From contig NZ_FNPT01000017.1 of the NCBI RefSeq assembly GCF_900107375.1, positions 16,506-80,505 of the forward strand: DNA of 64,000 nt, in the 5' to 3' direction. This document shows, piece by piece, positions 34,460-43,090 of the stretch. This stretch comes from Lysobacter sp. yr284 (GTDB lineage: Bacteria; Pseudomonadota; Gammaproteobacteria; Xanthomonadales; Xanthomonadaceae). Position 1 is the first letter of the stretch. The number at the start of each line of letters is the position of its first letter. The notes under the pieces were generated by a model. It saw nothing but the letters and a program-made list of their open reading frames with translations. It made no database searches and was not told the DNA's origin. The position numbers and the translations under genes are program-made.

Positions 34460-35741
34460 CCGCAGCGCCGAACCGGCCCGTCCGCGCTCGAGCCTGCGCC
34501 AGCGGATCCTGCTCGGCCTGTTCGGCTACACCGCGCTGCTGTCGATCGCGGTGGTGGTGCAGGGGTTCTTCGTCAACGAGCACGCCGAGCACCTGGTGTG
34601 GACCTCGCTGATGAACACCGAGATGGACTACTTCGTCGAACGCAGCCGCGGCGACTCGGACTATCGCTGGAGCGACACCCAGGCGCTGTCGCTGTACGAC
34701 AGCGCCACCCGCCCGCCGCCGCGCGAACTGGCGGCGTTGCCGCCGGGCGTGCACGACGAGGTCGTCGTCGCCGGCGTCGAGTACGTGACCCTGGTGCGCG
34801 ACGTCGATGGCCGCCGCCTGACCCTGGCGCTGGACATCGACGACATGGAGCACCGCGAGTTCGACCTCGCGCTGACCATCGCCGGTTCGGCCGTCACCAC
34901 CTTGCTGCTGCTGGGCCTGGTGATCGGCTGGGGCGTGCGCCGGCTGGTGCGGCCGCTGACCAACATGGCCCAGCGCATCGGCGGCCTGCGCCCGGACCGC
35001 TCGGGCCAGCGCGTGGAAGTGCCCGAATCGGCCAGTTCGGAACTGGTGGTGATCGCCGATGCGGTCAACGACTACCTGCAGCGCAACGACCGCTTCGTCG
35101 AACGCGAGCGCGCCTTCATCGACAGCGCCAGCCATGAGTTGCGCACGCCGATCTCGGTGATCGCCGGCGCCGCCGAGATCGCGCTGGAGCAGAGCGAACT
35201 GCCGGCCGGCGCGCGCCACCAGATCAACCGCATCCGCCGCACCTCGCGCGACGTCGAGCAGCTGATCTCACTGTTGCTGGTGCTGGCCAAGGACCCCAAG
35301 CGGCTGAGCGCCAGCAGCGACCGCGTCGCCCTCGACCACCTGCTGCCGGAGATCGTCGAGGACCACCGCCACCTCACCCGCGACAAGGACCTGACCCTGG
35401 CGGTGGCGCCGCTGCCGCCGTGCGAGATCCTGGCGCCGCTGCCGATCGTGCAGGCCGCGATCGGCAACCTGCTGCGCAACGCGATCGAGAACAGCGACCG
35501 CGGCGAGATCGCGATCCGGCTGCAGCCCGATGCCACCGTGACGATCGAAGACCCGGGCCACGGCATGACCCCGGAAGAGATCAGCGCGATCTACGCCCGC
35601 GTCGCCCGCGGCGGCCGCGAAGGCGGCGGCATCGGCCTGGACCTGATCTCGCGCCTGTGCGAACACCTGGGCTGGACCCTGCGTTTCGACAAGGCCGAAC
35701 GCGGGACGCGCACGACGCTGGTGTTGAAGGCGTCCGAGTGA
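34446..35741 (+). CDS. sensor histidine kinase (PmrB-like position)
   Basis: 431 residues. TM1 at about 22-42, a periplasmic domain of about 100 residues rich in acid residues (TEMDYFVERSRGDSDYRW; HDEVVVAGVEY), TM2 at about 148-168, HAMP, then FIDSASHELRTPISVIAGAAEIAL (His near 224), NLLRNAIENS and EDPGHGMTPEE. The G2 box is GGREGGGIGLDLISRL. An acidic periplasmic domain fits sensing of metal or cationic peptides, as in PmrB (inference). Confidence 0.92.
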   Translation: MATPDRSAEPARPRSSLRQRILLGLFGYTALLSIAVVVQGFFVNEHAEHLVWTSLMNTEMDYFVERSRGDSDYRWSDTQALSLYDSATRPPPRELAALPPGVHDEVVVAGVEYVTLVRDVDGRRLTLALDIDDMEHREFDLALTIAGSAVTTLLLLGLVIGWGVRRLVRPLTNMAQRIGGLRPDRSGQRVEVPESASSELVVIADAVNDYLQRNDRFVERERAFIDSASHELRTPISVIAGAAEIALEQSELPAGARHQINRIRRTSRDVEQLISLLLVLAKDPKRLSASSDRVALDHLLPEIVEDHRHLTRDKDLTLAVAPLPPCEILAPLPIVQAAIGNLLRNAIENSDRGEIAIRLQPDATVTIEDPGHGMTPEEISAIYARVARGGREGGGIGLDLISRLCEHLGWTLRFDKAERGTRTTLVLKASE

Positions 35742-35761
35742 ACTTCGCCAGCTGAAAGAAA

Positions 35762-35844
35762 AGCGTCGGGCCTGAAGGCCCTCCCACAACAGCGGCAGGC
35801 CTAGACCGCCCTGCGGTTGTGGGAGGGCCTTCAGGCCCGACGCT
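35762..35844. repeat. perfect 29-bp palindromic repeat, GTCGGGCC family
   Basis: Arms at 35762-35790 and 35816-35844 are exact reverse complements over 29 bases (core CGTCGGGCCTGAAGGCCC), with a further GCAGG/CCTGC pair in the loop. It sits between the converging kinase and ecsC-like genes and could act as a bidirectional transcript end or RNA stabiliser. It is related to elements at 16371-16462 and 46249-46354. Confidence 0.92.
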
Positions 35845-35865
35845 CTGGTTCCAGCCCGCCGCGCC

Positions 35866-36741
35866 CTACCCCCCGGCGCGCTCCGGCAGCGCCAACGCCT
35901 CGCCCGCCTTCACCCGCCGATACGCCTGCTCCACTGCCTGCGCGCCGTACTTCAGCTCCAGCCGCTTGACGATGAAATGCCCGCGCGCCATGTCCTGGTA
36001 GTGGTTGGTGAACAGCACGTTCATCGTCGCCGCGGTCGCCGCGCCGATCACCGGCACGATCTGCGCCGCGGTCTTCTCGGTGATCACGATCCCGAAGCGC
36101 GTGGCCACCGTGTCGATCAGCTTGGCCATCCACGCCGCCGTCTGCTTCTTGGCGTAGGCCTGGGTCAGCTCGTGCGCGCCGCGATGGCCGGCCAGGTGCA
36201 CCAGCTCGCGGGTCGCGCCCTTGGTCAGCTCCGACAGCATCCCGCGCGAGGCGTAATACCCCGACTCGGCCGCATCGTCGCTCTTGCTGTTGCCGCCGAA
36301 CGCGAACACCTCCACGCAGGCCGCGCGCACCCACGGCTCGGACACCGAGAACCCCTCGCTGCGCGCGATGTCGGCGACCGAGCGCATCATGATCACCGTG
36401 GTCACCGGCAGCTCCACCGCCAGCCCGGCCATGCCGAACAAACCGCCGGCCGCGCCGGACAGCGCCGCGGCCAGCTTGTGGGTCTTGGTCGAGGCGCCCT
36501 TGCTAGGCGCATCGCCGACCGTGCGCAGCGCCGCCGACGCGGCCCGGTGCAAGGCCGCGTGCACGATCTTATGGATGCGCTCGTGCGCGAACTTGGGCAG
36601 CTTGGACATGCCGAACTCGATCGGCGCGCCGGCCAGCGCCGCCATGCGCGCGGTGACCGACGGCGTCTCCAGCAACGCTACCGCGCGCTTGAGATCGGCC
36701 GCATCGGCCGGGTGCTGCAACGGATCGCTGTCTGGGGTCAT
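35866..36741 (-). CDS. EcsC-family protein
   Basis: 291 residues. Recognisable EcsC stretches: SKLPKFAHERIHKIVHAALHRAASAAL, a glycine-rich membrane-active segment (HKLAAALSGAAGGLFGMAGLAVELPVTTVIMMRSVADIARSEG) and the C-terminal GIVITEKTAAQIVPVIGAATAATMNVLFTNHYQDMARGHFIVKRLE. The family is named after an accessory gene of a Bacillus ABC exporter locus, but its biochemical function is unknown. Start at 36741 after GAGAGG; the upstream in-frame extension is Arg-rich and rejected. Confidence 0.88.
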   Translation of the reverse strand: MTPDSDPLQHPADAADLKRAVALLETPSVTARMAALAGAPIEFGMSKLPKFAHERIHKIVHAALHRAASAALRTVGDAPSKGASTKTHKLAAALSGAAGGLFGMAGLAVELPVTTVIMMRSVADIARSEGFSVSEPWVRAACVEVFAFGGNSKSDDAAESGYYASRGMLSELTKGATRELVHLAGHRGAHELTQAYAKKQTAAWMAKLIDTVATRFGIVITEKTAAQIVPVIGAATAATMNVLFTNHYQDMARGHFIVKRLELKYGAQAVEQAYRRVKAGEALALPERAGG

Positions 36742-36875
36742 CGCCTCTCGCCTGGTCGCGCCGGAATGGCGGCTCGCCGCGAAACGCGTTCGCGACCTTG
36801 CGAAGGTAGGGGCCGCCGGCGGCCCCGACAAGCCCGCGGCGGCCACCGCCGTTCAGCCGCGGGGCCGCCTCGGGA

Positions 36876-37036
36876 GCGGCGCGCGCCGCGACCGCGCCAA
36901 CCCAACCACGAGCAAACGTCGAGGACGCCACCGCGCGCGCCGCGCCTGCATTCGCCGACGCGCGAGCGCGTGGCGAGACCTCGCACGAAAACCAGATCCG
37001 CAATCGTCGCGTTGGCGCGGTCGCGGCGCGCGCCGC
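36876..37036. repeat. 26-bp perfect inverted repeat flanking 109 bases
   Basis: Arms 36876-36901 and 37011-37036 are exact reverse complements (core GCGCGCCGCGACCGCGCC). The gap 36742-37058 between ecsC-like and azoR genes, both on the minus strand, holds nothing else I can identify. It is a REP-related pair in an outward arrangement. Confidence 0.8.
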
Positions 37037-37058
37037 GCCTACAGGCAGCTTCGCCGCC

Positions 37059-37751
37059 TCACGCGGCTTCGCGCAACGCCCGTCCGGCCACGAGCCGCCG
37101 CACCAGCGCATCGACCTCGCCTTCGGCGCGCTCGATCGATGCGCGCAGACGCTCGTCGCCGAATTCGTCGTATTCCACCGCCAGCGAATGCGCGTCGTCG
37201 ATGCCGATGTAGCGCAGCGGAGTGAGCACGCCGGGTTCGACGTGGTTGATCGCCTCCAGCCGCTCGCCGCGGCCGTAACCGTAATCGCCGCGCGAGCTCA
37301 GCAGCACCAGCTGCCGGCCCTGGCCGGCCAGCATCGGCCAGTACGGCTCGCCGGCGCGGGCGCGGTCGAAGCCGAACGTGCGGCCCACGCGCACGATGTT
37401 GTCGATCCAGGCCTTGAGCTGGGCCGGCATGCCGAAGTTGTACATCGGCACGCCGATGACGACCAAGTCGGCGGCGAGCAGTTCGTCGACCAGCGCGTCG
37501 CTCTCGGCCAGCGCTTCGCGCATCCACGGCTCGCGCTGCGCCGGCGGGGTGAAGGCGGCATGGATCCAGCCGCCGGTGACCGGCGCCGGCGGCTGCAGGC
37601 CGACGTCGCGCACGGTCACCTCGTCGCCGGGGCGCAGCTCGCGCCAGCGGCGCACGAAGCGCGCGCTCAGGCGCCGGCTGTGCGAGCCGTGGGCCTGGGT
37701 GTCGGAGCCGCCGAAGCGGGCGCTGGAGTCGATGTGGAGCAGTCGGGTCAT
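37059..37751 (-). CDS. azoR: FMN-dependent NADH-azoreductase / quinone reductase
   Basis: 230 residues of the flavodoxin-like AzoR family. MTRLLHIDSSARFGGSDTQAHGSHSRRLSARFV at the start binds the FMN phosphate, VVIGVPMYNFGMPAQLKAWIDNIVRVGRTF near residue 95 is the family signature, and VLLSSRGDYGYGRG near 150 contacts the flavin. It reduces quinones and azo bonds by two-electron transfer. Divergent from a GcvA-like LysR gene (136 bases apart), the likely regulator. Confidence 0.94.
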   Translation of the reverse strand: MTRLLHIDSSARFGGSDTQAHGSHSRRLSARFVRRWRELRPGDEVTVRDVGLQPPAPVTGGWIHAAFTPPAQREPWMREALAESDALVDELLAADLVVIGVPMYNFGMPAQLKAWIDNIVRVGRTFGFDRARAGEPYWPMLAGQGRQLVLLSSRGDYGYGRGERLEAINHVEPGVLTPLRYIGIDDAHSLAVEYDEFGDERLRASIERAEGEVDALVRRLVAGRALREAA

Positions 37752-37886
37752 GGCGGGGCTCGCTGAGTCATGGATGAGTCCGGCTGCGCCACTGCGGCGC
37801 GGCGCCGGGATGGAAGCCATATTGAAAGCGGCCCGATTGGGCGACAAACTCCGATTTCTCAACCGACGGATGAATCGATCTCAGCC

Positions 37887-38789
37887 ATGTCCAGCCGCCG
37901 CCTGCCCCCGCTGGGCGCCTTGCGCGCGTTCGAGGCCGCCGCGCGGCTGCGCAGCTTCAAGCGCGCCGCGCAGGAGCTGTCGGTGACGCCGACCGCGATC
38001 AGCCACCAGATCCGCAGCCTGGAGGAACACATCGGCGTGCGCCTGTTCGAGCGCCAGACCCGCCGGGTCGTCCCCACCGCCGCCGCCGAGCGCCTGTTCC
38101 CGGTGCTGCGCGACGGCTTCGACGCCTTCGCCGTCGCGGTCGAGGCGTTGCGCGCGCAGCCGCAGCGGCGCGCGCTGACCCTGTCGGCGACGCTGTCGTT
38201 CACCGCCAAGTGGCTGGTGCCGCGCATGGCCTCGTTCCGCCAGGCCTGTCCCGACCTCGACCTGCGCCTGCACGCCTCCGACGATCCGGTCGACCTGCAC
38301 GCCGGCCTCGCCGACGCGGCGATCCGCTACGGCCGCGGCCCCTGGCCCGGGCTCGACGCGGAACCGCTGGTCGAGAACCGCTTCGCGCCGGTGTGCAGCC
38401 CGCACCTGGGCCTGCGCGGCCCGCACGAGCTCCGGCGGCACGCGCTGCTGCATTCGGAATGGCGCCACCCCAGCGCCGACACGCCGACCTGGCAGCGCTG
38501 GCGCGAGCGCGCGAACGCCGATGGGCTCGGACTCGACGATCTCGACCTCGACGCCGGCCTGCGCTTCACCGACGAGAGCCACGCCATCCAGGCCGCCATC
38601 GCCGGCCACGGCGTGGCCCTGCTGAGCCTGGCCCTGGTCGCCGACGACCTCGCCGCCGGCGCGCTGGTGCAGCCGTTCGGGCCGGTGCTGGACGGCCATC
38701 CGCATTGGTGGGTGCAGGCGCCCGGCGCGCAGCGCGCCGACCTCGCGGCGCTGCGCGCGTGGTTGCGCGCGCAGGCCGGCGCGGGCTGA
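37887..38789 (+). CDS. LysR-family regulator (GcvA-like)
   Basis: 300 residues. LPPLGALRAFEAAARLRSFKRAAQELSVTPTAISHQIRSLEEHIGVRLFERQTRRVVPTAA is the GcvA-type HTH. The effector domain has DDPVDLHAGLADAAIRYGRGPWPGL and GHGVALLSLALVADDLAAGALVQPF, both typical of that subgroup. The ATG at 37887 is where the family begins. Divergent from azoR, so control of azoR in response to a quinone-like signal is a reasonable guess. Confidence 0.92.
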   Translation: MSSRRLPPLGALRAFEAAARLRSFKRAAQELSVTPTAISHQIRSLEEHIGVRLFERQTRRVVPTAAAERLFPVLRDGFDAFAVAVEALRAQPQRRALTLSATLSFTAKWLVPRMASFRQACPDLDLRLHASDDPVDLHAGLADAAIRYGRGPWPGLDAEPLVENRFAPVCSPHLGLRGPHELRRHALLHSEWRHPSADTPTWQRWRERANADGLGLDDLDLDAGLRFTDESHAIQAAIAGHGVALLSLALVADDLAAGALVQPFGPVLDGHPHWWVQAPGAQRADLAALRAWLRAQAGAG

Positions 38790-38864
38790 ACGCGGCCGCG
38801 CGCGCGGGCCCGCTTCGCCCGCGCGCGCACCGGCCTGCCCCGACGGCGCGGCGGCGCGGCAGGC

Positions 38865-39275
38865 TCAGCGCGGCGGGTCGAGGCGCGCGGCCTGGTAACG
38901 GCGTTCCTGGGTCGAACCGCCGTAGCCGTAGGCGGCAGCGCGCGCGTCGACGACGTGGATATACGACACCTCGTGGACGTCGCCGATCAAGGCCGACAGC
39001 TGCGCATAGGCGCGCTCGATGAAGCGCGCCTTCTCGTCCTTGGTGTTGGTCTCGTCGGTGATGCTGATATCGAGGAAGAACGAATTTCGCCCGAGTTCTT
39101 CCAGGCTGCGGCCGCCGACGAACCACAGCGCGCGCTCGACGAAGCGCACTTCGATCGCGATCAGTTCGCGTTGCTTGCCCAACGCGTCGACGGTGAGGTC
39201 GGCGACCAGGGCGCTGGCGCGGCGCGCCAGCGCGGGATCGGCGGGGCCGGAAATCTGCAGGTTCAGGTGCGGCAT
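38865..39275 (-). CDS. tautomerase-superfamily protein
   Basis: 136 residues. After removal of Met the N-terminus is Pro (MPHLNLQISG), the catalytic base of the 4-oxalocrotonate tautomerase superfamily. RFVERALWFVGGRSLEELGRNSFFLDISITDETNTKDEKARFIERAYAQLSALIG follows the beta-alpha-beta plan. The length (about twice a 4-OT subunit) suggests a fused or MIF-like two-unit fold. An in-frame extension to 39377 is rejected because it would bury the Pro. Divergent from a LysR gene. Confidence 0.85.
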   Translation of the reverse strand: MPHLNLQISGPADPALARRASALVADLTVDALGKQRELIAIEVRFVERALWFVGGRSLEELGRNSFFLDISITDETNTKDEKARFIERAYAQLSALIGDVHEVSYIHVVDARAAAYGYGGSTQERRYQAARLDPPR

Positions 39276-39403
39276 GGCGGCGGTTCTCTGCGGCGGGCCG
39301 GCACGACTCGGCCCCGGGGTGCAGGTACAGGCTAGGCTTGCCGCATCCATCGGAATAGCGGGAAGATCGGCGCTCATCCATCGGCTATCCCGGTAACGGC
39401 GCC

Positions 39404-40258
39404 ATGCGCAGCCTCGACCTCGACCAGCTCCGCGCCTTCGTCGCGGTCGCCGAAGCCGGCAGCATCTCCGCCGGCGCCGGCCGCGTGTTCCGCTCGCAAT
39501 CGGCGGTCAGCGAACAACTGCAGAAGCTCGAATCCGCCGCCGGCGCCGCCCTGCTGCTGCGCTCGCGCCAGGGCGTCGGCCTGACTGCGGCCGGACAGCG
39601 CCTGATCGGCCATGCCCGCCAGTTGCTGGCGCTGGGCGAGTTGGCCTTGCACGACGTGCGCAACGAAGTGCGCCGAACCCAGGCGCGGCTGGCGATCAGC
39701 GACTACTTCCGCAACGACGAGATCGCCGGCCTGCTGGCGCAGCTGGGCCGGCGCTGCCCGCAGCTGCGGCTGCAGGTCGAGGTCGGGCTCAGCGCGGCGC
39801 TGGCCCAGGGCCACGCCGAAGGCCGCCACGACCTGGCCGTGGTCATGCGCACCGGCGCCGCGCGCGAACGCGCCGCGGGACTGCCGCTGCGGCGCGAAGC
39901 GCTGCAGTGGGTGGCCGCGCCGGGCCTGGACCTGCGCGAGGAAAACGAGTTGCCGCTGGTGTTGCTGCCGCCGGATTGCAGCCTGCACGGCCTGGCCGTG
40001 CAACGCCTGCGGCGGCACCGCAGCGCCCATCGCATCGCCCATCAGGCCAGCGGCGTGGCCGGGCTGCAGGCGGCGCTGCGCGCGGGATTGGGCGTGGGCT
40101 GTCTCAATGCCTCGGCGATCGGGCCGGGCCTGGCGATCGCGCGATCGCCGCGGCTGGCCGCCTTGCCGGACTGCGCGTTCGCGTTGCTCGCGCCGCCGGC
40201 CGATGCGCCCGCGGACCTGCACGAGGCGGCATCGATCGTGCGCGCGTTCTTCGCCTGA
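39404..40258 (+). CDS. LysR-family transcriptional regulator
   Basis: 284 residues. HTH: LDLDQLRAFVAVAEAGSISAGAGRVFRSQSAVSEQLQKLESAAGAALLLRSRQGVGLTAAG. The effector domain is slightly shorter than usual and begins near residue 90 (ARLAISDYFRNDEIAGLLAQLGRRCPQL). AGLQAALRAGLGVGCLNASAIGPGL near 225 is the typical ligand-pocket loop. Divergent from the tautomerase gene, its presumed target. Confidence 0.92.
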   Translation: MRSLDLDQLRAFVAVAEAGSISAGAGRVFRSQSAVSEQLQKLESAAGAALLLRSRQGVGLTAAGQRLIGHARQLLALGELALHDVRNEVRRTQARLAISDYFRNDEIAGLLAQLGRRCPQLRLQVEVGLSAALAQGHAEGRHDLAVVMRTGAARERAAGLPLRREALQWVAAPGLDLREENELPLVLLPPDCSLHGLAVQRLRRHRSAHRIAHQASGVAGLQAALRAGLGVGCLNASAIGPGLAIARSPRLAALPDCAFALLAPPADAPADLHEAASIVRAFFA

Positions 40259-40456
40259 AAGTCGGCCTGGGGTTCGCGGACGAGATCCGCGCAGAAAACC
40301 TGCGGCCGGGAATCCGCCCATCGCGGCGGACCCAGCGCTTACGCGATAACTGCAACTACGCCGGCCCCAAGGCGCGGCGCATGGCATCGGTGCGGACGGT
40401 CGCCCGCCGCAGCCCGGGCGTGCGGCGGATCGGCGCTCCCGCGAACGACGCGAGGG

Positions 40457-40672
40457 TCAGAGCAGCATCAGCTCCGAACGCTCCTTGGTGCTGTTGTCGA
40501 CGAAGAACATCTTCTTGCCCTTGTCGGCTCGGTCCTCGACCACCTGGTACAGGCGCAGGGCCTGGCGGATCGCGGCGGTCTTGCTGACGCCCTTGCGGAC
40601 GCACAACTCTTCGAGGAACTGCATCTCGCTGCCGGCCAGGTTGAGGGTCATACGGCGCCGGGTCTCTTTCAT
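40457..40672 (-). CDS. ribbon-helix-helix (CopG-like) DNA-binding protein
   Basis: 71 residues. RRRMTLNLAGSEMQFLEELCVRKGVSKTAAIRQALRLYQVVEDR is a ribbon-helix-helix fold: basic strand, then two helices separated by GVSKT. The tail KGKKMFFVDNSTKERSELMLL is a short strand-rich extension. AAGGTGATTTC precedes the ATG. No toxin gene is adjacent, so this is a solitary regulator rather than a clear antitoxin. It begins the 980-base gap and could act there. Confidence 0.85.
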   Translation of the reverse strand: MKETRRRMTLNLAGSEMQFLEELCVRKGVSKTAAIRQALRLYQVVEDRADKGKKMFFVDNSTKERSELMLL

Positions 40673-41652
40673 GAAATCACCTTACGTTGTGGCTGGGAGG
40701 GTTCGCACTGATGCCAGTCGCTACGGATCGCCGGCGCCGCAAGCGGCGACGGCCCGATCGCGCACCGCCGCACCGGCCGGCGCGAGCCGGCGCAGCGACC
40801 GCGGCGCGCTGGAGCCGCACCGGCGGACCGGTGCGACGGACGGACGGCGGCAGGGCCGCGCGCGGCAGCGGCCGAGAGCCGCACCTCCATGCGACGCCGG
40901 CCGCATCCGGGCCGGCGGGATGGAGGCCGAATCACGCTCCAGGGCACGCCATTGAGACCGGCAGGCACATGGAGCGTGAGTTCGGCTACCGGGTCGAGCA
41001 CACCCAGGGCAGAAAGCCAGACACGTTGGATGGATGAATTGATCACTTCGTCTGCCCCCTGTGGCCGATGCGGACGCGTTATCGCCGCCGTCCGGCACCT
41101 TTCGACTTCCGACACCTGTCCCAATCGGAGAAACCCGGGGACCGAGGACATCGGCGGATTTACCGTGCACCGCTTTTGCGGCAGCAGAAAAGCGCAGCGC
41201 ACGGCGGCAGGCGAAGTTTTTTCGCGATTTTTCGACGGGCCAGGTCGATGAGTGACCTGTTAGGTCAAAATAAATGTGAACATCATCACTTTATTTGACC
41301 ACTCGCACGGTGGAAGGCCATGCATATTTTCAGACAAGTCCGAGCCGTTTTTCTTCACTGGAAAAGCCACCTAAGTGCCAGCAGGCACACCGATGGCCTC
41401 GCCCGGCCCGATCCTGCGTCTCTAGATCGGTTGCGACCCATTCCCTGCCGGCGCCCGTCCTCCCACGGCCTGCACACTGGGCCTGGCCTTGGCGCGACGC
41501 GAACGTGTCGGCCGTCACCCGGGTTTCCGAGGTTGGCGCACAAAAAACTTGACTAAAGGATGCCGGGTCCGATGCTTGGCAGTTTTGGCGCCTCGGCCTG
41601 CCCGCGCCTCCGGCACGGCCACCCGCCCCGATCGCAGTGCGGAGACAAAGGA
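40673..41652. other. 980-base gap with little coding signal
   Basis: The left two thirds is GC-rich with only Arg-rich, unrecognisable short frames. From about 41200 the composition shifts to A+T, with the CRP/Clp-type palindrome at 41263-41300. A TTGACT at 41549-41554 could be a -35 for the XRE-cupin gene but lacks a good -10. A small RNA driven by the Clp-type site is possible but not shown. Confidence 0.55.
41263..41300. promoter_or_regulatory. CRP/Clp-type binding site inside a larger palindrome
   Basis: The core is AAATGTGA-ACATCA-TCACTTTA (41272-41293), 9 of 10 positions of TGTGA-N6-TCACA and also matching the flanking A/T preference of CRP sites. It is nested in GGTCAAAATAAA...TTTATTTGACC, an imperfect dyad of about 38 bases. 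It is the most AT-rich short stretch in the window. Confidence 0.7.
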
Positions 41653-42267
41653 ATGAAATCGCCACACCCGCCGACCCTCGGCGGCCTGTTGCGCGCGCTG
41701 CGCGCCCGCAATCAATGGACTCTGAAGCAGTTGAGCGAGCTGTCCGGCATTCCGCTGTCCACGCTGTCCAAGATCGAACACGACCGCCTGTCGCTGAACT
41801 ACGAGCGGCTGGTGCAGCTGAGCCAGCGGCTGAACCTGAGCATGGGCGAGCTGTTCTCGGCGCCGCTGCCGACCGAACGCGGGGTGACGGCGCGCCGCAG
41901 CATCGGCCGGCTGCGCGATGCGCCGCACGTCGGCGGCCGCAACTACGACGCTTACCTGCTGTGCGCCGAACTGCGGCGCAAGCGGATGATCCCCGTCCTG
42001 ACCCGGATCCACGCGCGCAGCCTGCAGGAGTTCGGCGAACTGGTGCGCACGCCCGGCGAGGAATTCGTCTACGTGCTCGACGGCGCGGTGGCGCTGCACA
42101 CCGAGTTCTACGATCCGACCGTGCTGCGCGCCGGCGAGAGCAGCTACATCGACTCGGATATGGGCCACGCCTATGTGCTGGCCGAAGGCTGCGATTCGGC
42201 CACGGTGCTGGCGGTGGCGGCCTGCGACGACGAACAGCCGCTGTTGGACGCGCTGGCGGCGCAGTGA
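41653..42267 (+). CDS. XRE-family regulator with C-terminal cupin domain
   Basis: 204 residues. The HTH_3 domain is LGGLLRALRARNQWTLKQLSELSGIPLSTLSKIEHDRLSLNYERLVQLSQRLNLSMGELF (residues 9-68). The cupin part starts near 110 with RIHARSLQEFGELVRTPGEEFVYVLDGAVALHTEFYDPTVLRAGESSYIDSDMGHAYVLA. This class senses small molecules, often amino acids or polyamines. GGAGACAAAGGA lies before the ATG. Single gene; target unknown. Confidence 0.92.
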   Translation: MKSPHPPTLGGLLRALRARNQWTLKQLSELSGIPLSTLSKIEHDRLSLNYERLVQLSQRLNLSMGELFSAPLPTERGVTARRSIGRLRDAPHVGGRNYDAYLLCAELRRKRMIPVLTRIHARSLQEFGELVRTPGEEFVYVLDGAVALHTEFYDPTVLRAGESSYIDSDMGHAYVLAEGCDSATVLAVAACDDEQPLLDALAAQ

Positions 42268-42385
42268 GCCGAAGCCGCGGGGCGGATCGGCAATTCGCGG
42301 CCCGGGCCGCGCGCCGGCGGCGGCGAGGGGCGATCGCCGGGTTGCGGACCGCGTCCGCAGGCCGAACCCCGGCGAGCGCTGCGCG

Positions 42386-43090
42386 CTACAGCGCGCTGCG
42401 CGGCGGCAACGCCCAGTCGATCGGCGCCTGGCCGTTGCGCTGCAGGTACTCGTTGGCGGCGGAGAAATGGCCGCAGCCCATGAAGCCGCGGTGCGCCGAC
42501 AGCGGCGAGGGATGCGGCGCCTTGAGCACGCGGTGCCGGCGCGGGTCGATCACCTTGCCCTTGGCCTGGGCGTAGCTGCCCCACAGCAGGAACACCAGGC
42601 CTTCGCGCTCGCGGTTGAGCACGTCGACGGCGTGGTCGGTGAAGCCCTCCCAGCCCTTGCCCTGGTGCGCGCCGGCACGGCCTTCCTCGACCGTCAGCAC
42701 CGCGTTGAGCAGCAGCACGCCCTGCTTCGCCCACGGCAGCAGGCAGCCGTGATCGGGCCGGGCGATGCCGAGGTCGCGGTGGATTTCCTTGAAGATGTTG
42801 TCCAGCGACGGCGGCACCGCCACGCCGGGCTGCACCGAGAAGCACAAACCGTGGGCCTGGCCCTGGCCGTGGTACGGGTCCTGGCCGAGGATCACTACCT
42901 TGACCTGCTCGAACGCCGTGGCGTCGAAGGCCGAGAATATCTGCGGGCCGGGCGGGAAGATCCGCGCGCCGGCGGCCTTGCGCTCGCGCAGGAAGCGCGA
43001 CAGCGACTGCATGTCCTCGCGTTCGAACCAGTCGCCGATGCGCGACTTCCACGACGGGTCGAGCTTGATGTCGCGATCGCCGTCGCTCAT
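42386..43090 (-). CDS. ung: uracil-DNA glycosylase, family 1
   Basis: 234 residues, the standard UDG length. The water-activating motif [18 protein letters not shown] is near residue 71, [19 protein letters not shown] near 130, and [18 protein letters not shown] near 195 carries the catalytic His and the DNA-intercalating loop. It removes uracil from DNA to start base-excision repair. The ATG overlaps the stop of the upstream response regulator by four bases, an unusual coupling for ung. Confidence 0.97.
   Translation of the reverse strand: MSDGDRDIKLDPSWKSRIGDWFEREDMQSLSRFLRERKAAGARIFPPGPQIFSAFDATAFEQVKVVILGQDPYHGQGQAHGLCFSVQPGVAVPPSLDNIFKEIHRDLGIARPDHGCLLPWAKQGVLLLNAVLTVEEGRAGAHQGKGWEGFTDHAVDVLNREREGLVFLLWGSYAQAKGKVIDPRRHRVLKAPHPSPLSAHRGFMGCGHFSAANEYLQRNGQAPIDWALPPRSAL

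Noticed and set aside
40457-40672. RHH protein as antitoxin of a toxin-antitoxin pair
   Set aside because: No RelE/ParE, PIN or GNAT toxin gene on either side; treated as a lone regulator.
40687-41556. Several 60-120-residue frames in the 980-base gap
   Set aside because: No ribosome site, biased composition and no recognisable domain; the region reads as regulatory or RNA-coding at most.
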